Positions 19,148 through 28,916 of a stretch of 64,000 bases of DNA are shown here, piece by piece. The translations under genes and the position numbers were made by a program. Position 1 is the first letter of the stretch. Each line of letters starts with the position of its first letter. The stretch spans positions 186,001 through 250,000 of the forward strand of contig CANJKZ010001036.1 of assembly GCA_947471745.1 (NCBI GenBank). Direction: 5' to 3'. This DNA comes from Closterium sp. Naga37s-1. Taxonomy: Eukaryota; Streptophyta; Zygnematophyceae; Desmidiales; Closteriaceae. The notes below the pieces were generated by a model. It had not been told where the DNA came from and made no database searches. It saw nothing but the letters and a program-made list of their open reading frames with translations.

Positions 19148-22100
19148 TCAGTTCAGAGCCATCCCAGCCAGCTTGCAACACTTCCAATGCTGCTGCTCCA
19201 CCAGCCTCTTGGTCATCATGTCAGCCGGCTGCCCCGTGGTCTTCACGTAGCGCAACTCAACTTCACCCGCGGTTACCATGCTCCTCGTCCAATGCCACTT
19301 CACTCTCATGTGCTTCGTGAGTCCATGCAACACAGGGTTCTTAGCAAGAGCAATGGCACCCTGACTGTCACAGTACAGTGGGGTAGGTCCTTGCTGCTCC
19401 TCCCCCAATTCAGCCAACAAACGCCGCTGCCACACAATCTCCCGTACGGCACGGAAGAGTGCCATGTACTCGGACTCCACCGAGCTCAAAGCTTGGTCAA
19501 CCTGCTTCTTGCTCTCCCAAGCAGTTGGGCCTCCACCAACACAGCATATGAAGCCTCCCACACTTGTCATGTCCTCTGGTTCTGATGCATATGAAGCATC
19601 CGAGTAGGCGGTGAGGAACAAACGCCCGGGTTCAACACCATCCGCGCCCTTTTGGCGCCTTTGTGCCGCCGCCGAGTATTGCAGCCCAACGGTCGGTGTT
19701 TGGCCAAGATACTTGGCCACCCTCATTCCAGCTGCTACCTGCTCCTCATTAGGGCATTGCACAACCCTAGCCAGCTGCCCGGTAGCAAACGCGACGTCCG
19801 GTCGGGTGTTTACCGCCGCATACATGAGGCTGCCCACCAACGAGTGAAATCGGCGCCTCTCCTCTTCACCAACGCTCTCCTCCTCTGGTCCCTTCACACA
19901 CTTGAACCCAGAGGGAAAGGGTGTAGCCACATGGCCTTCACTCTGCCCAAAGTTGGCAGCCAATGCCTCCAGGTACTTTCGTTGATGCACCCGCATGCAC
20001 CGCTTCTCCACATCTCGTTCGATGTGGAGCCCAAGGTAGAAGCTCACGTCACCAAGGGCCTTGCACTTGAACTTGTCTTGAAGCTTCAGCATCACCTCCT
20101 TCACAAGGTCAGAAGAGGGTGAGAAAATGAGGATGTCATCCACATAAACCACCATGAAACTCCTCTGCTCCCCCTCGCCAAGCATGAACAAGGAGTGATC
20201 GGCCGTTGAGGGAGTGAAGCCGATCCCCTCCAACACTTCGCGCAGCTTCATGTACCATTGCCTAGGGGCCTGCTTCAGCCCATAGAGGGCCTTCTTCAGC
20301 TTCCACACTCTGCCACTACCATCATCAAACCCCTCTGGCTGCGCCATAAAAATCTCCTCCTCAAGGATGCCGTTAAGGAATGCCGTTACGATGTCCATTT
20401 GCTTTACTACCCATCCTTTGATGGCGGCTCCCGCGAATAGGGTTCGCAGCGTCGTCGGCTTCACCACAGGGGCAAACAGCTCCTTGAAGTCCACCTTCTC
20501 CTTCTGCTGGTACCCCTTGGCTACAAGCCTAGACTTGTAGCGCTCGATCTTGCCGTCGGCATCCGACTTGATTTTGAAGAGCCACTTGGACGTTATCGCC
20601 GTACGCCCCTCCGGTAGCTCCACCAATTCAAACGTGTCATTCTCCTCGATGCTCTTCAGCTCACTCTCCATGGCCTTCTTCCACTCCTCAGCATCACTAC
20701 TCTCCAAAGCCTCCTTGAGAGTTGCTGGTTCTCCCGGCATCTCCACCGGAGAGAAGAACGCGAAGGCACACTCCTCGTAGTCACTCTCCTCGTCGTCTCC
20801 GACCATCATTGCCGCTCCGGCCAGGGCTGTCTTGCCCTGCTTTCCCGGCGCATCATAGGTCAGCCTATTAGGGGGTTGAACTCTCCTCTTCCCCCTTCCT
20901 TCCTCCTCAGCTGCAGGGACTTGAAGGCCTTGGCGTTGCTGCGGTGTGGCTCGAATCCGTGGAGCGCTCGTAGTACGGGAAGGGAGTGACGGTGCACGCT
21001 CGCTCACTTGCTGCACCTCCTCCTCTTCTTCCTCTGCATCATTGGCCTCCTCTCCCCCATTCACAAGGGAGGATTGCCTTGTGGTTGTGCTGCCGCTGCT
21101 CAGCTCCAAAGGCAGCTCCACATGCTCCAAACCGGAACTCTTCACCTCCCCAAACCGCACGCCTATCTTCGCCTCATTCTCCGCCTTCCAATCCTTGTAC
21201 ATGAAGTTCTCCATGAACTTGCAGTCCCTGCTCACCAAGAACTTCTTGGTGAATGGGTCCCAAAGAAGCCATCCCTTGCTGTTTTGAGCCATGCCCAAGT
21301 GCACGGCCCACACCGCCTTGGCACCAAGCTTGTTGTGCCGAAGATGCTTAGGCACGAGCGCCATGCACATGCACCCGAACACCCGAAGCATATCCACCTT
21401 TGGCTTCCTTCCTAGCCACTCCACATAGGGCACCCATTTGTCTGCTCCCACATGAGTCAAGGCTCTGTTCTTGGCCACACACGCGCTCCGTACCGCATCA
21501 GGCCAGAAATAGTCGGGTAGCCCGGCTTCAATGAGCAACCCGCGTGCCGCCTCCGTGATTGTGCGGTTCGCTCGCTCGGCGATGCCGTTCATTGCAGGGG
21601 AGTATGGCATGGTGAGGGAGTGCCGAATACCATTCTTCTTCAGCCACAACCCAAACTCCTTGCTCAGGAACTCTCCCCCTCGATCGGTGCGGATTGACTT
21701 GACTAGACGGTCTTGTTGCCGCTCCACCATCGGGAACCAATCCGTCTTCAACGTTTCAGCCACGTCGCTCTTCTTGGCCAGCACGTACACCCAAGTCATG
21801 CGGGTGTAGACGTCGACAATGGTGAGAAAATACTCAGCTCCAGCAGCTCCAAGCTTCAGGGGGCCCACCACGTCCATCACCACCTCATCAAGCGGTGCCT
21901 TTGCCGTTGCCTCCGAACTAGGGAACGGAAACCGGGTGAACTTGGCTTGAATGCACGTCGGGCAGCCAAGCACCTCATCGGGCTCCCCCTTCACACGTAT
22001 GCCAGCAACCATCTCATTCTTCACTAGCTGCTGCAAGATGGGCAGGGCCACATGCCCCATGCGCCGATGCAAGGTGAGCCAATCACACTCCCCCGTAGCC

Positions 22101-23917
22101 GAAGTTGGATTGGAGAATGCCGCGCTCGCAATAGCGCCCCACATACTCTCTCCGTAGTCCTCCTCCGCTGCTGCCTCTGGGTTCTCCTCACCCTTTTGCT
22201 GCTCCTTGGTTGCTGCACCACTCTCCTTAGGTTCACTGAACTTGCTGGTCCCTCCAGGTTTGCTCTTCTTGAGCTCATTCTCCTTAGCGCGACCGTTCGC
22301 GCCATCGTCGCTACCGACCGCTCCATCCTTGGTGCTGATGCTTGCTGCCACTTGCCTCTCCTTAGGCATAGGGACCACTGGGATCTGCCACATCTCGTTG
22401 TAGACATCCCTGTCCTCATGAAGGTCCCAAAGAATTCGATCGCCAAGCCTTGCGGTGTAGGTCTTGGCTCCCTTCGAGTTCGTGTCCATGCCGGCCTTTG
22501 CCAACCGCCGCACGGAAATCAGGTTTGCAGCAAGGCTGGGCACCCAAAGCACGTTCTTGAGGCCCACCATCTTCCCATCAGCACCCTTGAACATGGCCTT
22601 GCCCATGCCTTTCACCTCTGCTCGCTGCTCCAAAGCCGATGTGACATGCTTCACCGGTGACGGCTCGAGTTCGGTGAGCAAGTCCGGGCGAGGTGTCATG
22701 CTATAGGTAGCGCCACTATCAATCACCCAATAGTCCAGGGGGTGTAGGGTCACCTTCCCCACAGCTGCTGGCTCCTCAAAGCCTTCATCCTTCTCTGGAC
22801 CAGCCGGTACTTGCGTCGACACGAAGTAGAATAGACCCGGGTATCGATCGTCGCTCGGGTCCTTGTCGTTGTCTCCGCTCTTCATGTTTGCAGCTCCGCC
22901 ACCGCGACCGCCACGGCCTCCACGGCCTCGTCCTCTCCCTCCTCCTGCTCCTCTACCCTCTTGGCCTTGAGCAGGGGTCCAACCATCAGGGAGTTTGTAG
23001 CAGTCGCGCCACATGTGTCCGCTCTTGTGGCAATAGTGACACTCGCCGTCGAATCGGCCGCGACCGCGTCCGTAGCTCTTGTCGTCGCTGCCGTAACCGC
23101 CACTCCTGCGGCCTCCGCCGAAGTTGCTGCCACCAAACCTTCCTCCCCCTCGTCCTCTGCCTCTTCCTCGACCATATCCACGGCCGATGCTCGCTGCCCC
23201 AGCGCCATCCGCACTCGCCAACTCACGGCGGCGGAAATCCTCTTGAAGGATAGCTCGCTTCACGTCTTCAAGCGAGAGGCGGGGCAAGTCGCGATTAAGG
23301 TTGATGATGAGCGAGGACCATGACTCTGGGAGTAAGGCCAGCAACTTGGTCTTCTTTTGGAGCTCACTGTAGTTCAAATCAGCTCCCTCAAGCCGCGTCA
23401 ACAAGTCGAAGAATTTCTGCACCCCTTCTTCAACCGCTTCGTCTTCTTCAATTCGTAGTGCCGCCATTTGCCGTTCCAACACCACCGCTACCGCCGCTGT
23501 TGCAGGAGCATGTACACCCTTGAGAGCAGCCCATGCCTTTGGTCCTTTCTCTGGTTCACGCTGGAATGGCTTGATGTGACGGATCTGACTGCTCCCCAAC
23601 GCTTGCCCAAGTAAGAGATAGCCTTGTGCGCTCTTCCGCACCCACGGGCTCTTCTCCGGGTCGTTCTCGGGGCGCTTCTCCGTTCCTTCCATCACCTCCA
23701 GCAGGTCATAGTGGTCAAAGATGTTCTCCATCTTGAAGGACCATTCAGCAAAGTTGTCACCGTTGAACTTGTCAAGCCCAAACACCCTAGGCTCATCCCT
23801 AGGTGGGCCAAGACTTGGTTGCATGGGCGCCATGGCTGAATCGCGGGGTTGGCCTTGAGCTTGAGCTTCTCCACTGCCACCAGCACCTCTGCCACCCCTT
23901 TCCTCAGGTCCAGACAT
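19148..23917 (-). CDS. Gag-Pol polyprotein of Copia I (1589 aa)
   Basis: A single Ty1/copia polyprotein. Approximate residues: UBN2-type Gag 40-230; Arg/Gly-rich tract 240-290; CCHC knuckle 293-306 (CHYCHKSGHMWRDC); aspartic protease DSGA at 400; GAG-pre-integrase HRRMGH near 617; integrase core with D682, D745 and E781 (the D,D35E arrangement); reverse transcriptase about 1080-1320 with YVDD at 1258-1261; RNase H about 1430-1560 with SDASY, ESEYMAL and CDSQGA. The domain order protease-integrase-RT is diagnostic of Copia. I chose the ATG at 23917 because the frame further upstream runs into the primer site and LTR without an ATG. In Copia elements such a polyprotein is cut by its own protease inside virus-like particles. 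It looks intact; whether it is expressed cannot be seen. Confidence 0.95.
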   Translation of the reverse strand: MSGPEERGGRGAGGSGEAQAQGQPRDSAMAPMQPSLGPPRDEPRVFGLDKFNGDNFAEWSFKMENIFDHYDLLEVMEGTEKRPENDPEKSPWVRKSAQGYLLLGQALGSSQIRHIKPFQREPEKGPKAWAALKGVHAPATAAVAVVLERQMAALRIEEDEAVEEGVQKFFDLLTRLEGADLNYSELQKKTKLLALLPESWSSLIINLNRDLPRLSLEDVKRAILQEDFRRRELASADGAGAASIGRGYGRGRGRGRGGGRFGGSNFGGGRRSGGYGSDDKSYGRGRGRFDGECHYCHKSGHMWRDCYKLPDGWTPAQGQEGRGAGGGRGRGRGGRGGRGGGAANMKSGDNDKDPSDDRYPGLFYFVSTQVPAGPEKDEGFEEPAAVGKVTLHPLDYWVIDSGATYSMTPRPDLLTELEPSPVKHVTSALEQRAEVKGMGKAMFKGADGKMVGLKNVLWVPSLAANLISVRRLAKAGMDTNSKGAKTYTARLGDRILWDLHEDRDVYNEMWQIPVVPMPKERQVAASISTKDGAVGSDDGANGRAKENELKKSKPGGTSKFSEPKESGAATKEQQKGEENPEAAAEEDYGESMWGAIASAAFSNPTSATGECDWLTLHRRMGHVALPILQQLVKNEMVAGIRVKGEPDEVLGCPTCIQAKFTRFPFPSSEATAKAPLDEVVMDVVGPLKLGAAGAEYFLTIVDVYTRMTWVYVLAKKSDVAETLKTDWFPMVERQQDRLVKSIRTDRGGEFLSKEFGLWLKKNGIRHSLTMPYSPAMNGIAERANRTITEAARGLLIEAGLPDYFWPDAVRSACVAKNRALTHVGADKWVPYVEWLGRKPKVDMLRVFGCMCMALVPKHLRHNKLGAKAVWAVHLGMAQNSKGWLLWDPFTKKFLVSRDCKFMENFMYKDWKAENEAKIGVRFGEVKSSGLEHVELPLELSSGSTTTRQSSLVNGGEEANDAEEEEEEVQQVSERAPSLPSRTTSAPRIRATPQQRQGLQVPAAEEEGRGKRRVQPPNRLTYDAPGKQGKTALAGAAMMVGDDEESDYEECAFAFFSPVEMPGEPATLKEALESSDAEEWKKAMESELKSIEENDTFELVELPEGRTAITSKWLFKIKSDADGKIERYKSRLVAKGYQQKEKVDFKELFAPVVKPTTLRTLFAGAAIKGWVVKQMDIVTAFLNGILEEEIFMAQPEGFDDGSGRVWKLKKALYGLKQAPRQWYMKLREVLEGIGFTPSTADHSLFMLGEGEQRSFMVVYVDDILIFSPSSDLVKEVMLKLQDKFKCKALGDVSFYLGLHIERDVEKRCMRVHQRKYLEALAANFGQSEGHVATPFPSGFKCVKGPEEESVGEEERRRFHSLVGSLMYAAVNTRPDVAFATGQLARVVQCPNEEQVAAGMRVAKYLGQTPTVGLQYSAAAQRRQKGADGVEPGRLFLTAYSDASYASEPEDMTSVGGFICCVGGGPTAWESKKQVDQALSSVESEYMALFRAVREIVWQRRLLAELGEEQQGPTPLYCDSQGAIALAKNPVLHGLTKHMRVKWHWTRSMVTAGEVELRYVKTTGQPADMMTKRLVEQQHWKCCKLAGMALN

Positions 23918-23951
23918 TGTCGAAACTGCTCCAAGGGGCTCTGATACCACT

Positions 23952-24770
23952 TGTTATAGTCACAATAGGCTTGAATGTGCCTAAAACGAAAGATAGAGAG
24001 CACAGACGGATTTCTGCACAGCGGCTTCAAACGTTGATAGCGTTCTGCTCACAGCTGCAAATGAATTGATTCAAATTGGATCTAGAGCGTCTTCACGTCG
24101 TCTACAATTAGCAATTTAGATTGCACGATTTGATAAAGAATTGACGACACAGCGTCGGTTTGAACGAACGGTACTATGGCAGCCACTATAGTCTTAGAAC
24201 ACAAGATAGGAAGAGTTACGAGTTGGGAATGACTCCCAGCTCCTACAAACCCCAAGAGCCGAGGTACAGTGATGTGGAACAGTGCCACACTGTCCCCAAC
24301 CATGAAGGGTCTCGAAACTACCCTTCACTAGGGCCTACACCAAGTGAAATGTTACACTACACAAAGTAATGTAACTATCTTCAATATCTTGAGGTGTACC
24401 CTTTTGGCAAGCTTCGAAATCACTTGAGGCTTGACACCAAGGCTCGGGCTCTTCATCACAAACTCATCCTTGAGTTCTTGATGGGTCTGCTGCACACACC
24501 TGCGACACGCCGAACGTTCGACACAGGACAAAATAGAAACCGCGCACGACAAAATAGAAACCGCGCGCGAGACACAAACGACCGCGTAACACGCGTCTAG
24601 CGATAACTCGCTATTGACTCGACACACACACTCGACATCATGACTCAACATTCACACACAATTATAAGCATGAAATATATATTATCCCATGCCCTCATAC
24701 CATTCCATACACACACACATTCACGCACACGGACAACAAGCCGAGTGCAAACCGTAGGGTTGCACCAACA
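23952..24770 (-). repeat. 5' LTR of I (819 bp)
   Basis: Same ends as the 3' LTR, followed by the CAAAC target duplication. Confidence 0.95.
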
Positions 24771-25797
24771 CAAACTCCCCCTCTGGCTGCCTACCATCAT
24801 CCCATATGCCATAGCACAAGCATGCACCCTCAATGCACACTCATTCCAGCAAGTTTCATCCCCTTCCAATGCTCATTTTCAGCCAGGCGCTTGGTGAGAA
24901 TGTCTGCCGCCTGCTGATGGGTCTTCACAATCTCCAGCCGCACCTCCTTGTCCAGGAGCCTCCTCACCCAGTGCCACTTTGGCCTGATGTGCTTTGTCAG
25001 GCCATGAAGACAAGCATTCTTTGCAAGCTTCACAGCCGACTCATTGTCACAAAGAATCACAGTCGGCTCGTTCTGGCACACTCCGATCTCCTCCAACAAA
25101 CGCCTCAACCACACCACCTCCTTAGCCCCATGATGCAAGGCCATGTACTCAGTCTCACACGAGGACAGCCCCACCTCGTTCTGCTTCTTGCTACGCCAGC
25201 TCACTGCACCACCTCCAAACAAGCACACATAGCCTCCAATGCTGGTGCCATCCGCCTTTAAAGAGTTGAAGCTAGCATCGGTGTAGCAAGTCAAGAGCAT
25301 CTCCCCCTTGCTCAAATCAGCTGCACCCCTCTGCAGCCTCTGTCGCACAGCACTGTACACCAAACCCACAGATGCTGTAGCACTCACATAGCGGACCAAC
25401 CTCTTGGCCGCTTCTAGCTGCTCATGACTGGGGCGTGAGACCACACTTGCAAGCCTGGATGTAGCAAAGGCAATGTCAGGCCGCGTGTGGTTTGCCGCAT
25501 AGTTGAGTGCCCCCACCATGGAATGAAACAGCTTTCTGTCACTCTCACCCACCACCTCCTCATCAGCACAGGGCTCTACAGTGAACCCTGAAGGCAGTGG
25601 GGTGGCTGGCTTTCCTCCATCTTGCAGCCCATACTTCTCAGCCAGACCCTCACAATACTTTCTCTGGTGCAACCTCAACACTCCCTTGTCAAGGTCCCTC
25701 TCCACATGCATGTCCAAATAGTACTTCACATCTCCCATCTTGGAGCACTTAAACTGCATCTCCAGCATCTCCTCCACACTGCTGGCTGGGGGTTTCA

Positions 25798-28700
25798 AGA
25801 AGAGTGAGTGTGATCACAGCTTGTTCCTGCTGCAAGAGAAGGAGCAGTTTCTCATGCTCCTGGTGTCACATGACTTGGGAGGTGCTGAAGGGGAGGCAGA
25901 AGATGTGGAAGAAGTACTACAGCAAGGGGAGGCCCCTATAGCTGAGAGAGGTGATACCGAGGAGGAGGTGCAGCAGCCTACACCATCCCCTAAGCTTCCA
26001 CCAAGGCGCACAACCCAAGGGAAGCGTGATGCTGTCCGTGGTGGAGCCAAGGAAGGAGCAGCCAAGGAGAGGCCCAAGAGAGCTGCCCACCCAAGGGATT
26101 TCCTCAAGTATGAAAGGCTTGGGGTTCCCAAGGCATTGCTGGTCCAAGAGGAGGAATATGAGGAGGAGAAGGGAGCCGAGGGGGAGATGGAGCAGATTTG
26201 TTGCTTTGGCGTCAACTTACCTCATGAGCCGGCGTCAATGGAGGAAGCTCTTGCCGGAGATGATCGAGAGGCGTGGCTGGCTTCAAGGGAGGATGAATTC
26301 CAGAGCCACATGGAGAATGAAACATGGACCCTTACCAATCTTCCCCCAGGAAGGAAGGCATTGGACTGCACGTGGGTGTTACGTGTAAAGACCGATGCGG
26401 AGGGGAGGTTGGAGAGGCGCAAGACAAGGCTTGTGATCAAAGGCTTTCAGCAGAGGGAGGGAATTGACTTTCAAGAGGTGTTTGCTCCTGTTGCCAAGGC
26501 TCCTACGCTCCGGTTGTTGCTAGCAGCCGCTGCCGTTTGTGGCTGGAAGGTGGAGCAAATGGATGTGAAGACGGCGTTCCTCTATGGCGTGGTAGATGAG
26601 GAGATCTACATGAAGCAGCCAGAGGGGTATGATGATGGGAGCGGACGTGTTTGCAGGCTCAACAAGGCCATCTATGGCCTCAAACAAGCTCCAAGGTGCT
26701 GGTATGCAAGGCTGGTGGAGGCGTTGGAGGCTCTTGGCTTCAAAGTTAGCGGCTGCGACGAGAGTCTCTTCATGACCGAGGGGGAGGAGGAGATTGTATT
26801 TCTCCTTGTCTATGTCGATGACATCCTCCTCTTCTCTCCATCCCTAGAGAGGATCAAGGAGGTGCAAGGGAAGCTGAAGGAGACCTTTCAATGCAAGGCC
26901 CTTGGACCAGTGGGGTATTACCTTGGTCTTCACGTGGAGCGGGACGAGGTGAAGGGATGGTTGAGGCTTCACCAACACAAGTACCTTGCAGCCATGGGGG
27001 AGAAGTATGGGCTGGAGGAAGGGAGGAGTGTGAAGACTCCTTTACCCTCAGGGTTTCAGCTGCACCTTGATGAAGAGGAGGGTGAGGTGTTGGAGTACGA
27101 GTTGCAGCGTCGGTTCCAGTCAATGGTGGGGAGCTTGATGTACGCTTCGGTCAACACTCGCCCCGACATTGCGTTTTCAGTTTCACAGCTCGCTCGTGTG
27201 GTGTCTAGGCCCCTTCAAGAGCACCTGGATGCAGCAGAGAGGCTGGTGAGGTACTGCATGGCAACCTCAAGGGTGGGGCTGCAATATTCAGTGCATGGGC
27301 AGCTGAAGCAAAAGGGAGTGGAGGAGGTGAGCACAAAGACTGGTGCACCTGCAAGGCGTGGGCATTTGTACCTCTCGTGTTTCACCGGTGCTACCTGGGC
27401 AAGTGACATCAGTGATGCTACATCCCATGGTGGCTATATATGCTGTGTTGGAGGGAGTCCAGTGCGTTGGAAGTCTAAGAAGCAAGGAGAGATAGCTCAC
27501 TCATCAACGGAGAGCGAGTACATGGCGTTGTTTCATGGAGTGAAGGAGGTGGTTTGGATGAGGAGGTTGCTTGAGGAGTTGGGGCAGGAGCAAGAGGGTC
27601 CTACACCTGTGTTTTGTGACAGCCAAGGAGCAATTGCAATGGCGCGTAATGCTGTGCTCCATGGGCTGAACAAGCACATGCATATCAAGTGGCATTGGGT
27701 GAGGAAGGAGGTGAAGAAGGGCACCATCTCCTTGCACTACATCAACACTACCAAGCAACCTGCGGATTTCTTGGCTAAGCGGCTTGCAGAGCATCAGCAT
27801 TGGAGCTGTGCCACCTTGTGTGGCATGTCCTTCAACTAAGGGAGGCAGCTTCAGGGAGCAGCTAAGGGATGAATGAGAGCACGATGAGGGGGAGTTTGTT
27901 GTGCCAAAGTACTATAGTGGCACGGTCATCGCACTCCCATTCAGCCTACAAGCCTGCTCAGCTTCTGGAATTTTGTGGGGAGGTGCTTCAATATGTTGTC
28001 TTCATACCCTCAAAGTTTCAGAATTTTTGAAGCAGTTTACAAGGCATGGCAACATTTTCAGTTTCAAGACTTATGGCATCCCGGAAGTGTGTGTTACTCT
28101 TTTTTGGTAACACTCGAGTTCACCATTTCGGCTGCTGACCCATCTACCGAGCTCTGATTGGTCTGAAAATCGGTGTGGCAGTCCTTTTCCATGTTGTGCA
28201 GGTGGTCACCGAGTTTCAGGACAACCCAGCATCGGAGCAGCACGTGACAGCTGTCGAAAGTTACTGTTCTGTAGTCATGGTGCACTGTTGGCAGCATTTC
28301 CCTTGCCACCCTTTCATTGTTGTCATGCCCATGGTGCAGGGACAGAGAATGAGACAAGAAGTACAGGTGGTCAATTGGGACTCTACCACCCTCCTTTTGA
28401 GAAGTGTGGTCTTCCTGGAAGCAGCTTGCAAGAGGGTGCAAGTGGGAAGACAAGCTGACTCATGGTTGGCTTGACTCACTATTGGTAGCCTTGAGTACAG
28501 CTCTGAACATCCAAGTGTGGTTGGCTTTGCTGACCTAGCTAGGACGTTTCCCATCCTTCTCTAGCCTTTCTCCCCTAGGACTCAACCTTCTCTGAGTTCC
28601 CAGGATGGTCCCAACCCCTTAAGAGTCCCCTAGGCAATGTTGTACTCAACCTCTTCCTTGCATCAATGAGGCTACTCGTTTTTCAGCCGAGCTTACGTTT

Positions 28701-28916
28701 TTATTCACTGCATAGCGCATACACCTCTGATGAAAGCAAGCCATATACCGTTGGAAAGCAGAAACCTGAAGCTAACGTCTGTCCAAGTTTCAGCCTCGTT
28801 TGTTATCGGAGCTGATCGTGACGGCGTTTTGAACAGAGGCGGTTCGAAGTCATCAGATTCTGCTTAGGTGGTTTCAAGGGCATCTACGACCCCTAAGTGG
28901 ACTCTAGACTATAACA
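25798..28916 (+). mobile_element. Chimeric insertion JK, K half (plus-strand D/K-family 3' half)
   Basis: Plus-strand Copia sequence nearly identical to the 3' half of element D: an acidic/Gln-rich linker (from about 25866), reverse transcriptase (about 26300-26900, YVDD near 26812), RNase H (about 27350-27840), polypurine tract GAGGGGGAGTTT (about 27886-27896) and 3' LTR. The outer LTR end touches CCAGT of HC at 28917. A stretch of about 65 bp at the join resembles RT of the J type rather than of K. It is a fossil in which only a 3' half is present. Confidence 0.85.
27897..28916 (+). repeat. 3' LTR of K (1020 bp)
   Basis: TGTTGTGCCAAAG to AGACTATAACA. It matches the reverse complements of 43491-44454 and 49155-50181, and is closer to the former. 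Confidence 0.9.

Larger units (their letters stand above)
18288..24770 (-). mobile_element. Copia LTR retrotransposon I, looks whole and young
   Basis: A 6,483-bp minus-strand Ty1/copia element flanked by CAAAC at 18283-18287 and 24771-24775. The LTRs are 819 bp each and differ at only about four positions. Next to the 5' LTR is a primer-site complement GGCTCTGATACCA (23937-23949), matching the 3' end of initiator-Met tRNA. Next to the 3' LTR is a polypurine complement AACTCCCCCTCGGA. One uninterrupted Gag-Pol frame fills the interior. It sits at the LTR/polypurine boundary of J and is the youngest insertion in the nest. Confidence 0.96.
17420..25797 (-). mobile_element. Chimeric insertion JK, J half (minus-strand Copia 3' half)
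   Basis: J contributes a minus-strand 3' LTR (17420-18284, TGTTAGAGAC to CACATAACA), then, beyond the nested element I, a polypurine complement (AACTCCCCCTCTGG, from about 24773), RNase H and the C-terminal reverse transcriptase region (about 24830-25797; WHWVRRL, SSCETEYMAL, TRPDIAFATS). Its outer LTR end touches CCAGT of HC. It is a fossil, joined head to head with K. No 5' half of this family is seen. Confidence 0.85.

Noticed and set aside
23918-23950. Start of the element I polyprotein at 23950
   Set aside because: That codon is GTG inside the primer site; the first ATG is at 23917.
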